DNA from: Eudorina sp. 2006-703-Eu-15
Taxonomy: Eukaryota > Chlorophyta > Chlorophyceae > Chlamydomonadales > Volvocaceae
Assembly (NCBI GenBank): GCA_003117195.1
Contig: BDSI01000017.1
Coordinates: 1,043,362-1,107,361, forward strand
DNA length: 64,000 nucleotides
Direction of reading: 5' to 3'
Shown: positions 1 through 9,892 of the stretch, one piece after another
How the letters are laid out: the number at the start of each line of letters is the position of its first letter
How positions within the stretch are numbered: the stretch's first letter is position 1
The notes under the pieces: model-generated
Told to the model about the DNA's origin: nothing
The model's input: only the letters and a program-made list of their open reading frames with translations
The model's database searches: none
Position numbers and translations under genes: made by a program

Positions 1-1172
1 ACGAACAAACTCATCCAACACAGGCCAAAGGCTGAGCTGGGCGCCACACGCGACTACCTCAGGAAGTACTGCTGCTCGCGCCCGCGCCTGCCATGCCAGC
101 GCCCGCCCGACCTGGACCTGCACCCGCCGCACCTGCACCCGCCCCACCTGCACCCGCCCCACCTTCGCCCGCCCCATCGCATCCCTCAGCACACGCCAAA
201 GCGCACGCCCACCCACGCTCACCAAGCTGGCCACGCAGGGGCTCCGCACCGGGAGCGCTGGTGCTGGCGCCTGAGGGAACAGGCAGAGTGTGTGCGATAC
301 GATGTGTGGGCGTGCATGTGGGTGGGCGGGTCGGGTGGCCGGCCTCCGTTGTGAGGGGCCCTGTGCACGGCCTTGCTAGTCCGCGCCAGTGAGACCATTG
401 AGGGTCAGAACTCAGACTACGCAGGGCTGTACGTTGCTTTGAGGCAGGTTTCGCGGACAGGACCTCGGTAAGCCTGGATGGTGGCCCCACCTCCCACCGG
501 AGGGACACTGTTCTGACACCCTGAGCACGCGACGCAGCGCCCCGCCGCCCCCAACCCGCCCCAATACGCGATGGCCCCACTCTGCAGCTGGTTCCCAACA
601 AACCGCGTGCCGATCCCCACCCCGATAGCTTCGTCGAAATGCTCACCAGCAGCAGCCCGCAGCGAGCCTGCTGGGGGAGGAAAGCACAACGGATTCCAGT
701 GAGACTGCAGCTTCAAGGTCGCGGGCCAATACGCATTAAGGATATTCATCGGTCGGTCGGGCAATCGGTTGCCACTGGAACCCGCGCAGCAGTGCCCACA
801 GCGGCGAAGGTGATGGCCACTATTCCGCCGCGCTCTTCGCGGTAGCCTACCCGCGTACGCATTCGTCCGCTAGAGCTGGTGTTTTTGCTCAGCTATGAAC
901 GTTTCCATTAAACGCATGCGGGCGTTGCAACAGATTGGAAGGGCAGCAGTTCTTAAGTGGCACCACAGGCGGATTCTCCTACCCTTGATTTCTGAAGAAG
1001 ACCGCACGAACTTGATGATTGCCTTATTGTCAGCGCCCGTCGGAAAGAAGACGAGGTCCCCCTCCGACAATGAGCCCAGGAAGGCCAGCAAACCGCCGAG
1101 CTCTTCCCCCTCTACGCCGAGCGCGTTTGCGGCAGCTTTGAAAGCAGCAGCCGCCTCCTCGCGGCTGACCAT
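1..1172 (-). CDS. N-terminal exons of a trypsin-like protease family gene; gene leaves the window
   Basis: Exon 1 is 983-1,172. It begins at an ATG conserved with paralogues and encodes about 63 residues of alanine-rich helical sequence (SREEAAAAFKAAANALGVEG) followed by an FFPTGADNKAIIKFVRSS segment, and ends at a GTAGGA donor in phase 1. Exon 2 is 556-667, after a CCCAGCAG acceptor, and reads in the same frame through EAIGVGIGTRFVGN to an AYWGG end. Both exon lengths and phases match the paralogues at 28 kb and 42 kb. The protease exons that should follow would lie left of position 1, so catalysis cannot be judged here. Positions 1-180 hold the Pro/Gly-coding minisatellite and a possible further exon (LWSVLDEFV on the minus strand). 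The N-terminal module is not one I can name. Confidence 0.5.
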
Positions 1173-1379
1173 CCTTGCGTTGCGGTGTTGGGTATCACGA
1201 TGACCAAAACTGCGGAAAGGCGGATTACAAATGCTGAGAACGATGTATAACGAGATTGCTTCTGCTTCTATTACAAAACTGTGACTCAATTGTGGCGAAG
1301 GTAGAGCAGGCACATCGCGATGTTCTTAGCAAAATGCGCCAAGCTGACGAGGGTCTGACTGCGACTTAAATGGCTTCAA

Positions 1380-2574
1380 GTCGTCAGGTAGGGTGTCAGC
1401 TCGTGAGGCCGTGATAATGGGCACAGCCCCTGGAGCACAGCTCGGGGCCGGGTGACGAGCGCTGACGTAGCGTGCCGAGGGGCAGCGGGGTGGGCAAGGG
1501 CAAGACACGCGCGCGACCGACAGATAGCAACAGGCGCCCGCGTTCGGGCCTGAAACCTCGCAAGCACATCACACTAAAGCCGGAAACCTCCGCGAGCTGT
1601 GACGCGGCGGCTGTGATGCACAACAGGGAACACCAGAGCAGAGGCAGGGTCACTGGGCGTGTACGGCAGGGGCCCGGGGAGCTGGAAACAGGGACAACAA
1701 GTTTTCGTGGCACGTGTTGCAACATACACAGGAAATGTCATCAGAGAACACCACGCGCACGCACACAAGCTAGGACAGACCTACCCTGCTGCGGCTGCTG
1801 GTCGCGCTGCTGGTGCTCCGCGTCCTGCCCGCTGGCGTGTACACCTGCAGGTGGCACGCAGGCGGGGGCACGGCCAACGTACATTAAGGGCACGTACATT
1901 AAGGGCTAGTGGCGCTCTGGAACACTTGTAAAAAACAGCGAGCGGCCCGCGAGGCACAATACCACGACCTCAACTTCCTCGAATAAGCCCTGAAGGTGAC
2001 ACGAACAAACTCATCCAACACAGACCAAAGGCTGAGCTGGGCGCCACACGCGACTACCTCAGGAAGTACTGCTGCTCACGCCCGTGCCTGCCATGCCAGC
2101 GCCCGCCCGACCTGGACCTGCACCCGCCCCACCTGCACCCCCCCCCCTGCACCCGCCGCACCTGCACCCGTCGCACCTGCGCCGCCAGCAGCGGCGCCTG
2201 GACCAAGCTGACAGCTCGCAGCTGAAAGCGCGCGCTCTGCGCAGGTATATCATTGGGCGGGAAGATGACGCCAAAAACTCAGACTAGAATTCAGCAACCC
2301 TGTGCTTCAAGCCCGACTGCACGTTCTCGATGCTCATGTGTGAGGTGGGGTGCGGTGTTGGATGCGTACACGTGGCGGTATGGGGTGTTTCCGGGCAGCT
2401 CGCCGCGCTCTCCATGCCCGCTTGTCCGCTCCCGTTATTAGGGCAGTATCCAGACTACGCTAGCCTACAACTTGCTTTGAAGAAGGTTGCGGTGCCATTG
2501 GGACCCGCGCAGCAGTGCCCACAGCGGCACAGGTACATCCCGGCGATGACCAGCCTACTCCGCCGCGCTCTTCA
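1380..2574 (-). pseudogene. Chimeric, truncated protease-unit fragment
   Basis: Positions 1,380-1,567 are the inter-gene segment also seen at 2,600, 17,400, 29,180, 34,900 and 42,520. At about 1,565 this is joined to sequence that elsewhere (33,272; 27,325) lies inside the catalytic-His exon of the protease. Only the first dozen residues of that exon remain, and the His, Asp and Ser exons are missing. To the right, 1,575-2,210 follows the 5' half of the protease gene. The sequence then jumps at about 2,574 straight into the next spacer, skipping the roughly 610 bp that carry the N-terminal exon in the sister copy (34,250-34,870). This copy cannot make the protease. Confidence 0.55.
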
Positions 2575-3370
2575 ATGGGCTCAGCCCCTGGAACCTGCCT
2601 TTCGACCTGTACTTCGTCGTTAGGATAGAGAGCGAAGAGCCGACATGGACGGCGCGCAAACTCGTAGGGGCCAAGCGCACAGCGCGGGGCCGGGTGACGA
2701 GCACTGACGTGGCGTGCCGAGGGGCAGCGGGGTGTGAGCGGGGGAAGCGCGAGGCAGGGGCAAGACACGCGCGCGACCGACAGATAGCAACAGGCGCCCG
2801 CGTTCGGGCCTGAAACCTCGCAAGCACATCCTTTTGAGCTATGCTGAAGCTTGTGATCATGTCGGATGCGCTCTGCGCGCTCGTCAACGACTTCTTTCGC
2901 AACACATTTTGCGTCCGGTCGCCGACCTCAGACGCGCTCCTCTTCGCCCGCCGACCAACTACAACGCGCATTCTTAATGCAAGAGGTCGCTAGGTGCTCG
3001 CGGGCTTGGTTGCGGTAGCAGGTAGGGCTGGTGCGGCCGTTCTGCGACCTTTGCCAACTACTTGTGACCCGGTAGACCCCGGCAGGCAGCCGTAACCTTC
3101 AGAGGCATCAAGTACAGCGCGCGGCCTCACTTAGCGGGACTGCGGGGAACTGAATGGGACTGAGCGGGACCTCAGTGGTCACGTTTCCGAATCCCGCTCT
3201 CACCAAGTTTGGCGCATTTTGGTTCCAACTCCGATTGGGTTTCAGGCAATGCTTGCAGGTGACACGCACGCACGGGGCTTCTCATCAAATCTGATCCATT
3301 TTCCCACCAGCACCAGCAATCAAATTGCGTGTCACGCACCCTTGTGCCCTAATAAACCGGTTACACCATG
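2575..3370. repeat. Recurrent spacer segment of the array
   Basis: This segment, which contains a conserved AATAAA in the context CCCTAATAAACCGG near 3,350, recurs at 17,395-18,690, 24,016-24,540, 29,180-30,475, 34,870-35,690 and 42,520-43,270. Short open frames exist on both strands, but the differences between copies include stops in the plus frame (GGTCGCTAG near 2,985) and mostly replace residues, so I do not call a gene. The segment lies just upstream of the protease N-terminal exon, which is transcribed away from it. Confidence 0.55.
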
Positions 3371-3574
3371 CGGAAACCAGCCACCAAACCCAACGCTTCT
3401 GGTTCTGATTCTTGTCATGAATTCAGTGAATCGGGGGTTGTCCCGGCGGCGGCCGAGGGGCCCTCCACACAGCCTGAGGCGCTAGCGGCCGTGAAGGCGG
3501 CTGTCGACCTGGGGTCATTGACGAGAGTGTTTACATCTTGCGCCTGCGCCCAAGCGAAGGAGAACGTGACATGA
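3368..3574 (+). CDS. Short conserved ORF starting MRKPATKPNAS
   Basis: The start, MR(K/E)PA(T/I)KPNAS, is shared with ORFs at 18,686, 24,538, 30,473, 35,686 and 43,518. The remainder is of two kinds. Here and at 35,686 it continues as an Ala/Val-rich tail to a stop. At 24,538 and similar copies it reads HKFVNRGLYDRWAERE up to a GTAAGC splice donor. The shared start and the donor suggest a real first exon, but no long continuation can be joined to it. Function unknown; it could be non-coding sequence that is open by chance. Confidence 0.25.
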   Translation: MRKPATKPNASGSDSCHEFSESGVVPAAAEGPSTQPEALAAVKAAVDLGSLTRVFTSCACAQAKENVT

Positions 3575-3903
3575 AGCCCATGGGTAGCTCGCATCAAGGT
3601 GCTGCAGTGCAGTTTGCAGGCTGCCGTGGGCGCGGCGCCGGCGTCCGTTCCGCCGCTGCTGCCACTATCTGCGGCAACGCTACTGGATGAGAGCGAGCTG
3701 TTGGAGCTGGGCAGGACGGTGACGAGGCCGGGTCCGGGTTGAAACCTGTGCCGGGAAGCCAAAATCACAAATGCACAGAGCGTATACGTCGCTCGCGAAC
3801 CTTGATCCTTGCACTGCATAACAGTATCCACCAAGTCATTATCCCAATCCTTGCAGACCACACGGCGCGAATCCAAGTCAACCTCGTCCTGCGTTTCATC
3901 CAC
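3415..3903 (-). CDS. Conserved hypothetical ORF downstream of the kinase gene
   Basis: A frame of about 160 residues (segment DSRRVVCKDWDNDLVDTV, then a Ser-rich stretch, then an Ala-rich tail) is open in both copies of the block (here and 35,733-36,290). The copies differ by a 2-bp indel near 3,897/36,215, so the upstream extension reads differently in each (copy 2 continues upstream through LLSALDGSEYVASG). It could be a last exon or a separate small gene; no family is recognised. It overlaps the plus-strand ORF at 3,368-3,574, so at most one of the two is likely real. Confidence 0.3.
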   Translation of the reverse strand: MDETQDEVDLDSRRVVCKDWDNDLVDTVMQCKDQGSRATYTLCAFVILASRHRFQPGPGLVTVLPSSNSSLSSSSVAADSGSSGGTDAGAAPTAACKLHCSTLMRATHGLHVTFSFAWAQAQDVNTLVNDPRSTAAFTAASASGCVEGPSAAAGTTPDSLNS

Positions 3904-4284
3904 TTGCCACGTATTCTGATCCGTCGAGCGCGCTTAAAAGCATCCGCCAAGCGGGTATCCGTATACACACAGACGCTAAATGAATCCTGCGGGTGTCCAG
4001 CGACTGTTGTAATCAGACCGGGATACCCTCCCTCCGCGCCGCTCACCACACGCGATGCGCATGCGCCCTACCCCACCGACCGAAGGCCTGGGCGACGAAG
4101 GCCTGGGTTCAAGTCATACTGTGTGAGCTTATGCATAACCAGCGCACACACGCACCACCGCACTTCTTGCTTGCCCCCGTCACCGCTTGCCGGCTTGCCC
4201 AATACTAGTCTAGGAGGGGCGCTGCCATCCCTCACGACCTCCCCGCACGCCACCCTGTGTTCGCGCGGCCATCACCCCTTCAGT

Positions 4285-6014
4285 TCAGTGCCGCGCACCT
4301 TCCGGCCAATACCCTGCTTCTTTGAGCAGCGCGCTCAGGAAGGGGACCAGCTCTTGGCAGTCCTCTCGCTCGCGCAGGCTTTCAACCGCCGCAATCAGCC
4401 TGTGCGCTGGCGTGTGCCCGTCCTCGACAAGTAGGTCCTGCCAGTTCGTCCGGTTCATCTCGCACACAAGCGCCACGGCAAGCATGTGCCTGGAACAGGA
4501 ACACGAGGAATGCTTACGTGGACTGCAGACTGCAGATGCACAGCCAAGCGCATAATCGCACAAGCAGGCACCAATTCACATCATCCCGCTGAAGTTTCTA
4601 GAGCTTACCAGTCGTATTGCGGCTTAGCAGGTTGCGCCTCAGCAGGATCTTTATGGTACTTGAACTTGAAGGGAGCGAACAAGGCCGTGGTGCTCGTCAC
4701 CGGTGAGCCCGTGCGCACAGCGGAGCCAAAGTCCCCCAGCCACCACCTGGTTTGCACATGTACCAATGAAAGGAACAGCTCAGGGGCCCTACCAGCACCT
4801 TGCTCTCTTGCCTACGTACTGACAAAAGGAACGGGTGCAGAAGAAATTGCCGACTCACGCACATCGGCCGGGCCTCATCCCCACCAATAGCGACGTACAG
4901 GCAGGCCCGGAAATCCCAACCCCCGACCGTGCACCACCTGCACGGGCCGGCGCCGCCATTACCTGCCCTCGGAATCCACGAATATGTTGTCCGCCTGTTC
5001 GGGCGGGCGGGTGCAGCTTCGTTCAATAAATGCGCACACCACAATGACCCACAGGCGGCAACGACCACGTAACTCGGTGCCAATCTTCCCCGCCATACCT
5101 TGACGTCCATGTGCGTGAATGTTTTGTCGTGGATCCACTTCAGCGCTTCAGCCATACGCTGGCCCCCCGCCAGCACAGCCGCTGCCGGCAACGGCGGCAT
5201 TGCTGCGAGCGACGACGCATACCGCGGCATGCACAGCGCCGCGTACAGGCCCGGAGCGCGGCTGACTGTGGACACGTGCTCGTTACCAAGCCGGAAGGTG
5301 ACTAGTCGCGTCGGCACCAGCGGTACGTCCTGAGGCTTTGACTGCATTAGCGCCTCGCACGCCTCCGCCTCCGCGCCACCAGGCTGCTGGGCGCCGTCAG
5401 CGCCGACTCCTCCATCGAGCATCTTCACAATAACGGGTACGCCTTCTCCGGTTGTTCCGACCAGCAGCCGCGCGTTGCCGTCCGGAAACAGCGGTCCGTT
5501 GACCCGCAGTCCGTGTTGCGTCAGCAGGTGGCCCTCGGTGGAAGGCCCTGGGAAGAGCTCCGCCTCCCGGTACAGCTCCACAGCGGCGTCGACGCCAGGG
5601 AGCACGAGTAACCGGGCAGGGCATCGCCGCAAGATGGCCGCCACCACTGCGGGCTTTGGTCGCGTGATGTTGCCAAGAGACAAGAGCTGAAGGAAGCGCC
5701 GATGGTAGAAAGGTGGCCCTGATGGAGTGCGAGGGGAGGCGAGGTGCATGGAGTGGTTGATGAGCGCATGTTGCATGAGCATGCATGCACGCCACCGTAC
5801 ACTCATGGTATGGCGGCCTGACAACACCCAGCCCTGTACACGTCAGCATGTGTGCAGTAAGGCAAAGCAGCTGTGCCTCCCACGGTCAACCGACCCAACG
5901 ACGTGGAACTAGTCTGGCAAGCGCATGAGCACACCAACATGTCGTTATGACGTTACCAACCAGACGACGCGGACTCACCCAGAATGTCCACATTGTCATC
6001 AGTTACCCCGCCGC
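4285..6014 (-). CDS. Protein-kinase-like gene, copy 1
   Basis: Five exons fit splice signals and reading phase: 5,979-6,014, 5,099-5,718, 4,963-4,994, 4,609-4,746 and 4,285-4,489. The product has a glycine-loop-like VGTTGEG, a VIVK lysine, an AEAEACEAL helix-C glutamate, a hinge LCMPRYASS, the catalytic loop HMDVKADN, the magnesium loop WLGDFGSAV, and the F-helix YDWHMLAV. All residues expected of an active kinase are therefore present, split over exons. Introns start GTATGG, GTAATG and GTAAGC. The last exon encodes a helical tail (LIAAVESLREREDC) to the stop at 4,285. The 5' end is incomplete: the 36-bp exon (GVTDDNVDIL) starts mid-codon and I could not find its upstream partner. Target and role are unknown; the subfamily is not recognised. 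Confidence 0.75.
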
Positions 6015-6290
6015 CTGCAAAGTGTGGAAGAGGCCGGGCGGCACAGATACGTAGCAGATAATAATAAAGCAAGAGGGAAGGCACTGGATGCGCAAACAAT
6101 CACGATGCACGCACGTGCTATCCCACCGCCGAAAACTGGTTCCCTCATGCCCTGGTCCGCCTGGCAAGAAGAGTTGTAACGGTTGGACCTAAAGTCTGCT
6201 ACCTAGCCGGCCCACGGCCAGCAGTTCCGCCCCCCTCCCCCGACCACGCCCGCGAGGTTAAGTTTAGGTACCCATTCGTCAAAACACACA

Positions 6291-6600
6291 CAGGCAGTTG
6301 CGTTTCCGTTTTTCAACACATGGGCCCCAGTAAAACACAGGCAGCGAGGGGCAAAGGCAAGGGGGATAGCGTCAGTTCGCAAATCACGCCAACTAAGAAG
6401 GCAAGGTGCTTACAGTACACGAGTCCGCAAGCCTTGCTAACCGCCGCACCACAGGCACGCGCACTTGCTTCCTACTAGGTGCATACGACCAGTGCATTAT
6501 GACAGGTGCAACAGGTGCTCAGAATCCGCTTTGCACATTTGTTGGACGGACGTCAATCTCAGCAGCCCCGAACCAGCCCGTGCCCCGGCTTCACCTGGTG
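6291..6600. other. Spacer between kinase copy 1 and the next protease fragment
   Basis: No gene, repeat match or splice-consistent exon was seen. In the sister locus this position leads toward the divergent protease gene (39,322 on). Here the protease body is absent, so this is probably a deletion scar. Confidence 0.35.
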
Positions 6601-6989
6601 CATTGCATCCCTCAGCACAACCCAAAGCGCACGCCCACCCACGCTCACCCTGCTGGCCACGCAAGGGTTCCGCGGCGGGCGCGCTGGTGCTGGCGCCTGA
6701 GGGAACAGGCAGAGTGTGTGCGATACGGTGTGTGATCGTGCATGTGTTTGGGCGGGTCAGGTGGCCGGCCCTCCGTTGTGAGGGGCCCTGTGCACGGCCT
6801 TGCTAGTCCGCGCCAGTGAGACCATTGAGGGTCAGAACTCAGACTACGCAGGGCTATACGTTGCTTTGAGGCAGGTTTCGCGGACAGGACCTCGTTAAGC
6901 CTGGATGGTGGCCCCGCCTCCCACCGGAGGGGCACTGTTCTGACACCCCGAGCACGCGACGCACCCCACCGCCCCCAGCAACTACACAC

Positions 6990-7623
6990 CCGCCCCAATA
7001 CGCGATAGCCCCACTCTGCAGCCGGTTCCCAACAAACCGCGTGCCGATCCCCACCCCGATAGCCTCGTGGAAATGCTCAACAACAGCAGCCAGCCGTGAG
7101 CCTGCTGGGGGAGGAAAGCAGTGAGACTGCAGCTTCAAGGTCGCGTGCAAACTACCTTTATCCGCATTGAGGATGTTAATCGGTCTATCGGGCAATCGGT
7201 TGCCACTGGAACCCGCGCAGCAGTGCCCACAGCGGCAAAGGTAGATCCCGGCGAATGCCACTATTCCGCCGCGCTCTTCGTGGTAGCCTACCCCCGTACG
7301 CATTCAACCGCTAAAGCTGGTGCTTTTGCGCCGCTACGAGCGTTTCCACGAGCGGTCCTATTAAACGCACGCGGGCGTTGCAACGAGCAGCAGTTCTTCT
7401 TGCACCACAGGCGAATTCTCCTACACTTGCTTTTTGAAGAAGACCGCACGAACTCCATGATTACCTCATCGTCAGCGCCTGACGGAAAGAAGGCGAGGTC
7501 CCCCTCCGTCAATGAGCATAGGAAGGCCAGCAAAAAGCCGAATTCGGCCCCCTTCACGCCGAGCGCCTTCGCGGCAGCTTTGAATTCAGCAGCAGCAGCC
7601 TCGCGGCTGACTATGCTGCTCAT
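6990..7623 (-). pseudogene. Orphan N-terminal exons of the protease family
   Basis: Exon 1 (7,425-7,623, 199 bp) encodes MSSIVSREAAAAEFKAAAKA and an EGDLAFFPSGADDEVIMEFV segment and ends phase 1. Exon 2 (6,990-7,101, 112 bp) carries EAIGVGIGTRFVGNRLQ and ends AYWGG at a GTGTGT donor. Length and phase equal those of the 28-kb and 42-kb copies. Downstream on the minus strand the catalytic exons are missing: the next recognisable gene is the kinase at 6,014. The piece can encode at most the N-terminal module, unless it is spliced into something not recognised. Confidence 0.5.
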
Positions 7624-7792
7624 CCTTGCGTTGAGGTGTTGGGTGCGAGAGTGCTCACATTGACCGAAACTGTGGAAAGGCGGATTACCGATGCTGAGAA
7701 CGATGTATAGCGAGATTGCTTTTGCGTCTTATACGGAACTGTGACTGAATTGCGGCGCAGCTAGAGCCGGAAGTTGCGGCACATCGCGATGT

Positions 7793-9258
7793 ACCATTTG
7801 CGCCCTCCATGCCAGCTAGTCCGCTCCCGTGAGACCATGTGTGAGACCATGTAAGGCAAGCATTTAAGGTTAGAATTCAGACTACGCAAGGCTTTAAGCC
7901 GTTTTGAGGGTGTTTTCGTGGAAAGGAGGATTTCGTGTAGCCTGGATGGTAGCCCCGCCTCCCACTGCGTGGCGCTGTTTTGACGCCCCGAGCGTGCCAA
8001 CTACCCATGTGCCTATGCTGTGCTGCGCACTTCGCGGTAGCTCAAACTGCAGCGGGACTGCATACCGGGGGACACTAGAGCCGGAGTCTTAGCGGGTCAA
8101 GTCTGGGCTAGCATAACCGACTCACCAGCTCCTGTCGCGCTCCCCACGCCCAGGCCGGCCGCCACAGCTGCACGACAAGCGAGAGTCCGGGATGGTGCAG
8201 GTTTGGGTGCGAGGAGGACAAGAGCTGCAATAAGGTCAGGCGAAACAATCGCAACTCCATCTCGAATGCCCAACCTCCTTCGTTCGTTAGCCAGAGGCAT
8301 GCACACGCATGTAGCGCGCCATTAATGGCAGCCTTTCGCGCTAATAGCTGCCGAACAGTGACGCCTGCCGCTTGGTCCGCTTCTAATGTCTAAGTTCAAA
8401 AGTGCACGATACCGTACCGGCGGAATGCTGACGCGCCGCGGGTGCGGTGGCGGCATTAAGAGCCTCTGTACACGCAACTGGCCCGCCAGCAGAGGCGACA
8501 CGACCGGCGGCAGGCATTATGCACACGCTGCATCCATAAGTACATATATATATGTACCACGCGGAAGGACTCCACAACGTGGGAGCAGTCGGGAGGCACA
8601 AGCCCGCTCATGCTCGTTAAAGCTTATGTGCCTACTCCGCCGCGCCCTTCGACACCCGCGGTGGGTGCTGACGCGCGAGGCGAACGTCCGATATGCGGGT
8701 CGACTGGGAGCTTCCAGTAACGCAAACCAGGATGTTTCAACAACATCAGCAGGTTGCCTCGTACGCAGACGTTGCTAGGTCACAGTTGCTTGCCCATCCG
8801 AGGCGGGCATGATGGTACGCCGCCATGCTCAATGCCACATCGTCTTCAAAACGAAGCGGTCTGCAATCCGCCTCACCCGAAAGCCTCTTCACAATTATGC
8901 GGGCAAGCCCACGCCTTAACCCAGATTGTTGCAGATCCTGCACGTCCGCAAGCATTAAGGCGTCCTCCAAGTGCCAGCCGTCGGTCATTAAGCCGCGAAG
9001 CTCCTCCTCCAGAAGATGCCTGGCAACGTCAGAGCCCACCAGGGCCGAAAGACGTTGACGGAAGGCGTGTACATCCATCCCCAGAAAGAAAGGGAAAGAA
9101 ATACGATACTTCCGAAAGGGCGACACAGGTCACACCGGAAACAGCGAGCTGCGTCAACAACCCACTGGCGGTTTATCGTATGAACTTATTAATTAATATA
9201 CCCCTTGGCGCGTAGGCCTGAAAGGCCGCACGTCCAAAGTGCGATTGCGCCGTATGGG
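7793..9258. repeat. Divergent paralogous segment inserted in the array unit
   Basis: Other units read ...GCACATCGCGATG then TTCGAGCACTGC without interruption (29,097; 42,434). Here about 1.47 kb lies between those two halves. Its left part (7,815-7,960) is a diverged version of the family segment at 380-520 and its right part holds a different first exon (see 8,126-9,078). It is therefore another family member's 5' half brought in by recombination rather than a transposon; no terminal repeats were seen. Confidence 0.5.
8126..9078 (-). CDS. SAM-like N-terminal exon plus second exon (partial gene)
   Basis: Exon 1 (8,877-9,078) starts MDVHAFRQRLSALVG and reads HLEDALMLADVQDLQQSGLR then GLARIIVKRL, up to a GTGAGG donor. 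The pattern of a short helix, a 'Dl..sGl..G.a' turn and a closing helix is typical of SAM-domain folds; this is inference from pattern only. The exon is 202 bp and ends in phase 1, exactly like the unrelated alanine-rich first exons of the protease genes. A candidate second exon (8,126-8,224) stays in frame through VAAGLGVGSATGA to a GTGAGT donor. No catalytic exons follow, because the next segment is a family spacer. It looks like the 5' part of a protease-family gene with an alternative N-terminal module. Confidence 0.45.
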
Positions 9259-9892
9259 CATGTTCGAGCACTGCTGAGCGAAACACGCCAAGCTAACGAG
9301 GGACTAACTGCGACATAATTGGCTTCAAGTAATTAGGATTCACGGTTACAAGGGGGACCAACAACCAAGTTGATCGCTCGCCGTACAAGCGTAGACGGAC
9401 TGTTCATCCTACCCCAGGGGCATGCCCTGCACGAAGCAAGGAGCCATGCCAAAGAAAAGAAGCCAAGGAACCACCGGACCCAAGCCGTCAAAAGTATGAG
9501 CGGCCAACAACCAGCCGAAAGACACATAGGGCTGCCAACTTAGCACCCAGAACCAGGGCCAACCTAAGACACAACGCACCGATGCAGCCAATCCCGCACC
9601 AGAGTACGGGATAAATCAATGACTCATCCAGGGACCACCAGCACCAAGCCAAACAAAAAGAAGATTACGAGACCACGAGCGCCAACGCGAGGGTGGCGGG
9701 ACCAGAGGACCCCTACAACCCTCGTAGTTCAGTAAGTCCAGCACGGACACCGCGCGCGGAAGCGGACCCGGCCGAGCAGGCGGGTGTATGACGTATCACA
9801 CAGTGAGGTCATGCCACAGGCACTCAGATCACCCACGCGGGACGCAAGGGGAGAGTCGACGTCCAGAGGAGCATTCAAGACAACACGCCCAT

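Larger units (their letters stand above)
1568..6290. repeat. Large duplicated block, sister copy at 33,272-38,630
   Basis: The order truncated protease 5' half, spacer, short conserved segment, kinase gene is repeated at 33,272-38,630 with scattered substitutions and a few small indels. The main difference is the roughly 610-bp deletion at 2,574. A 17-bp deletion near 3,009 also removes sequence present at 35,302. The similarity stops near 6,290/38,630. This is a segmental duplication, not a transposon: I see no terminal repeats or target duplication at its ends. Confidence 0.7.

Noticed and set aside
4285..6014. Crinkler (CRN)-type kinase effector
   Set aside because: CRN-like proteins need an upstream header/P-loop region; I could not find a GxxGxGK motif or any upstream exon, so the label is not supported.
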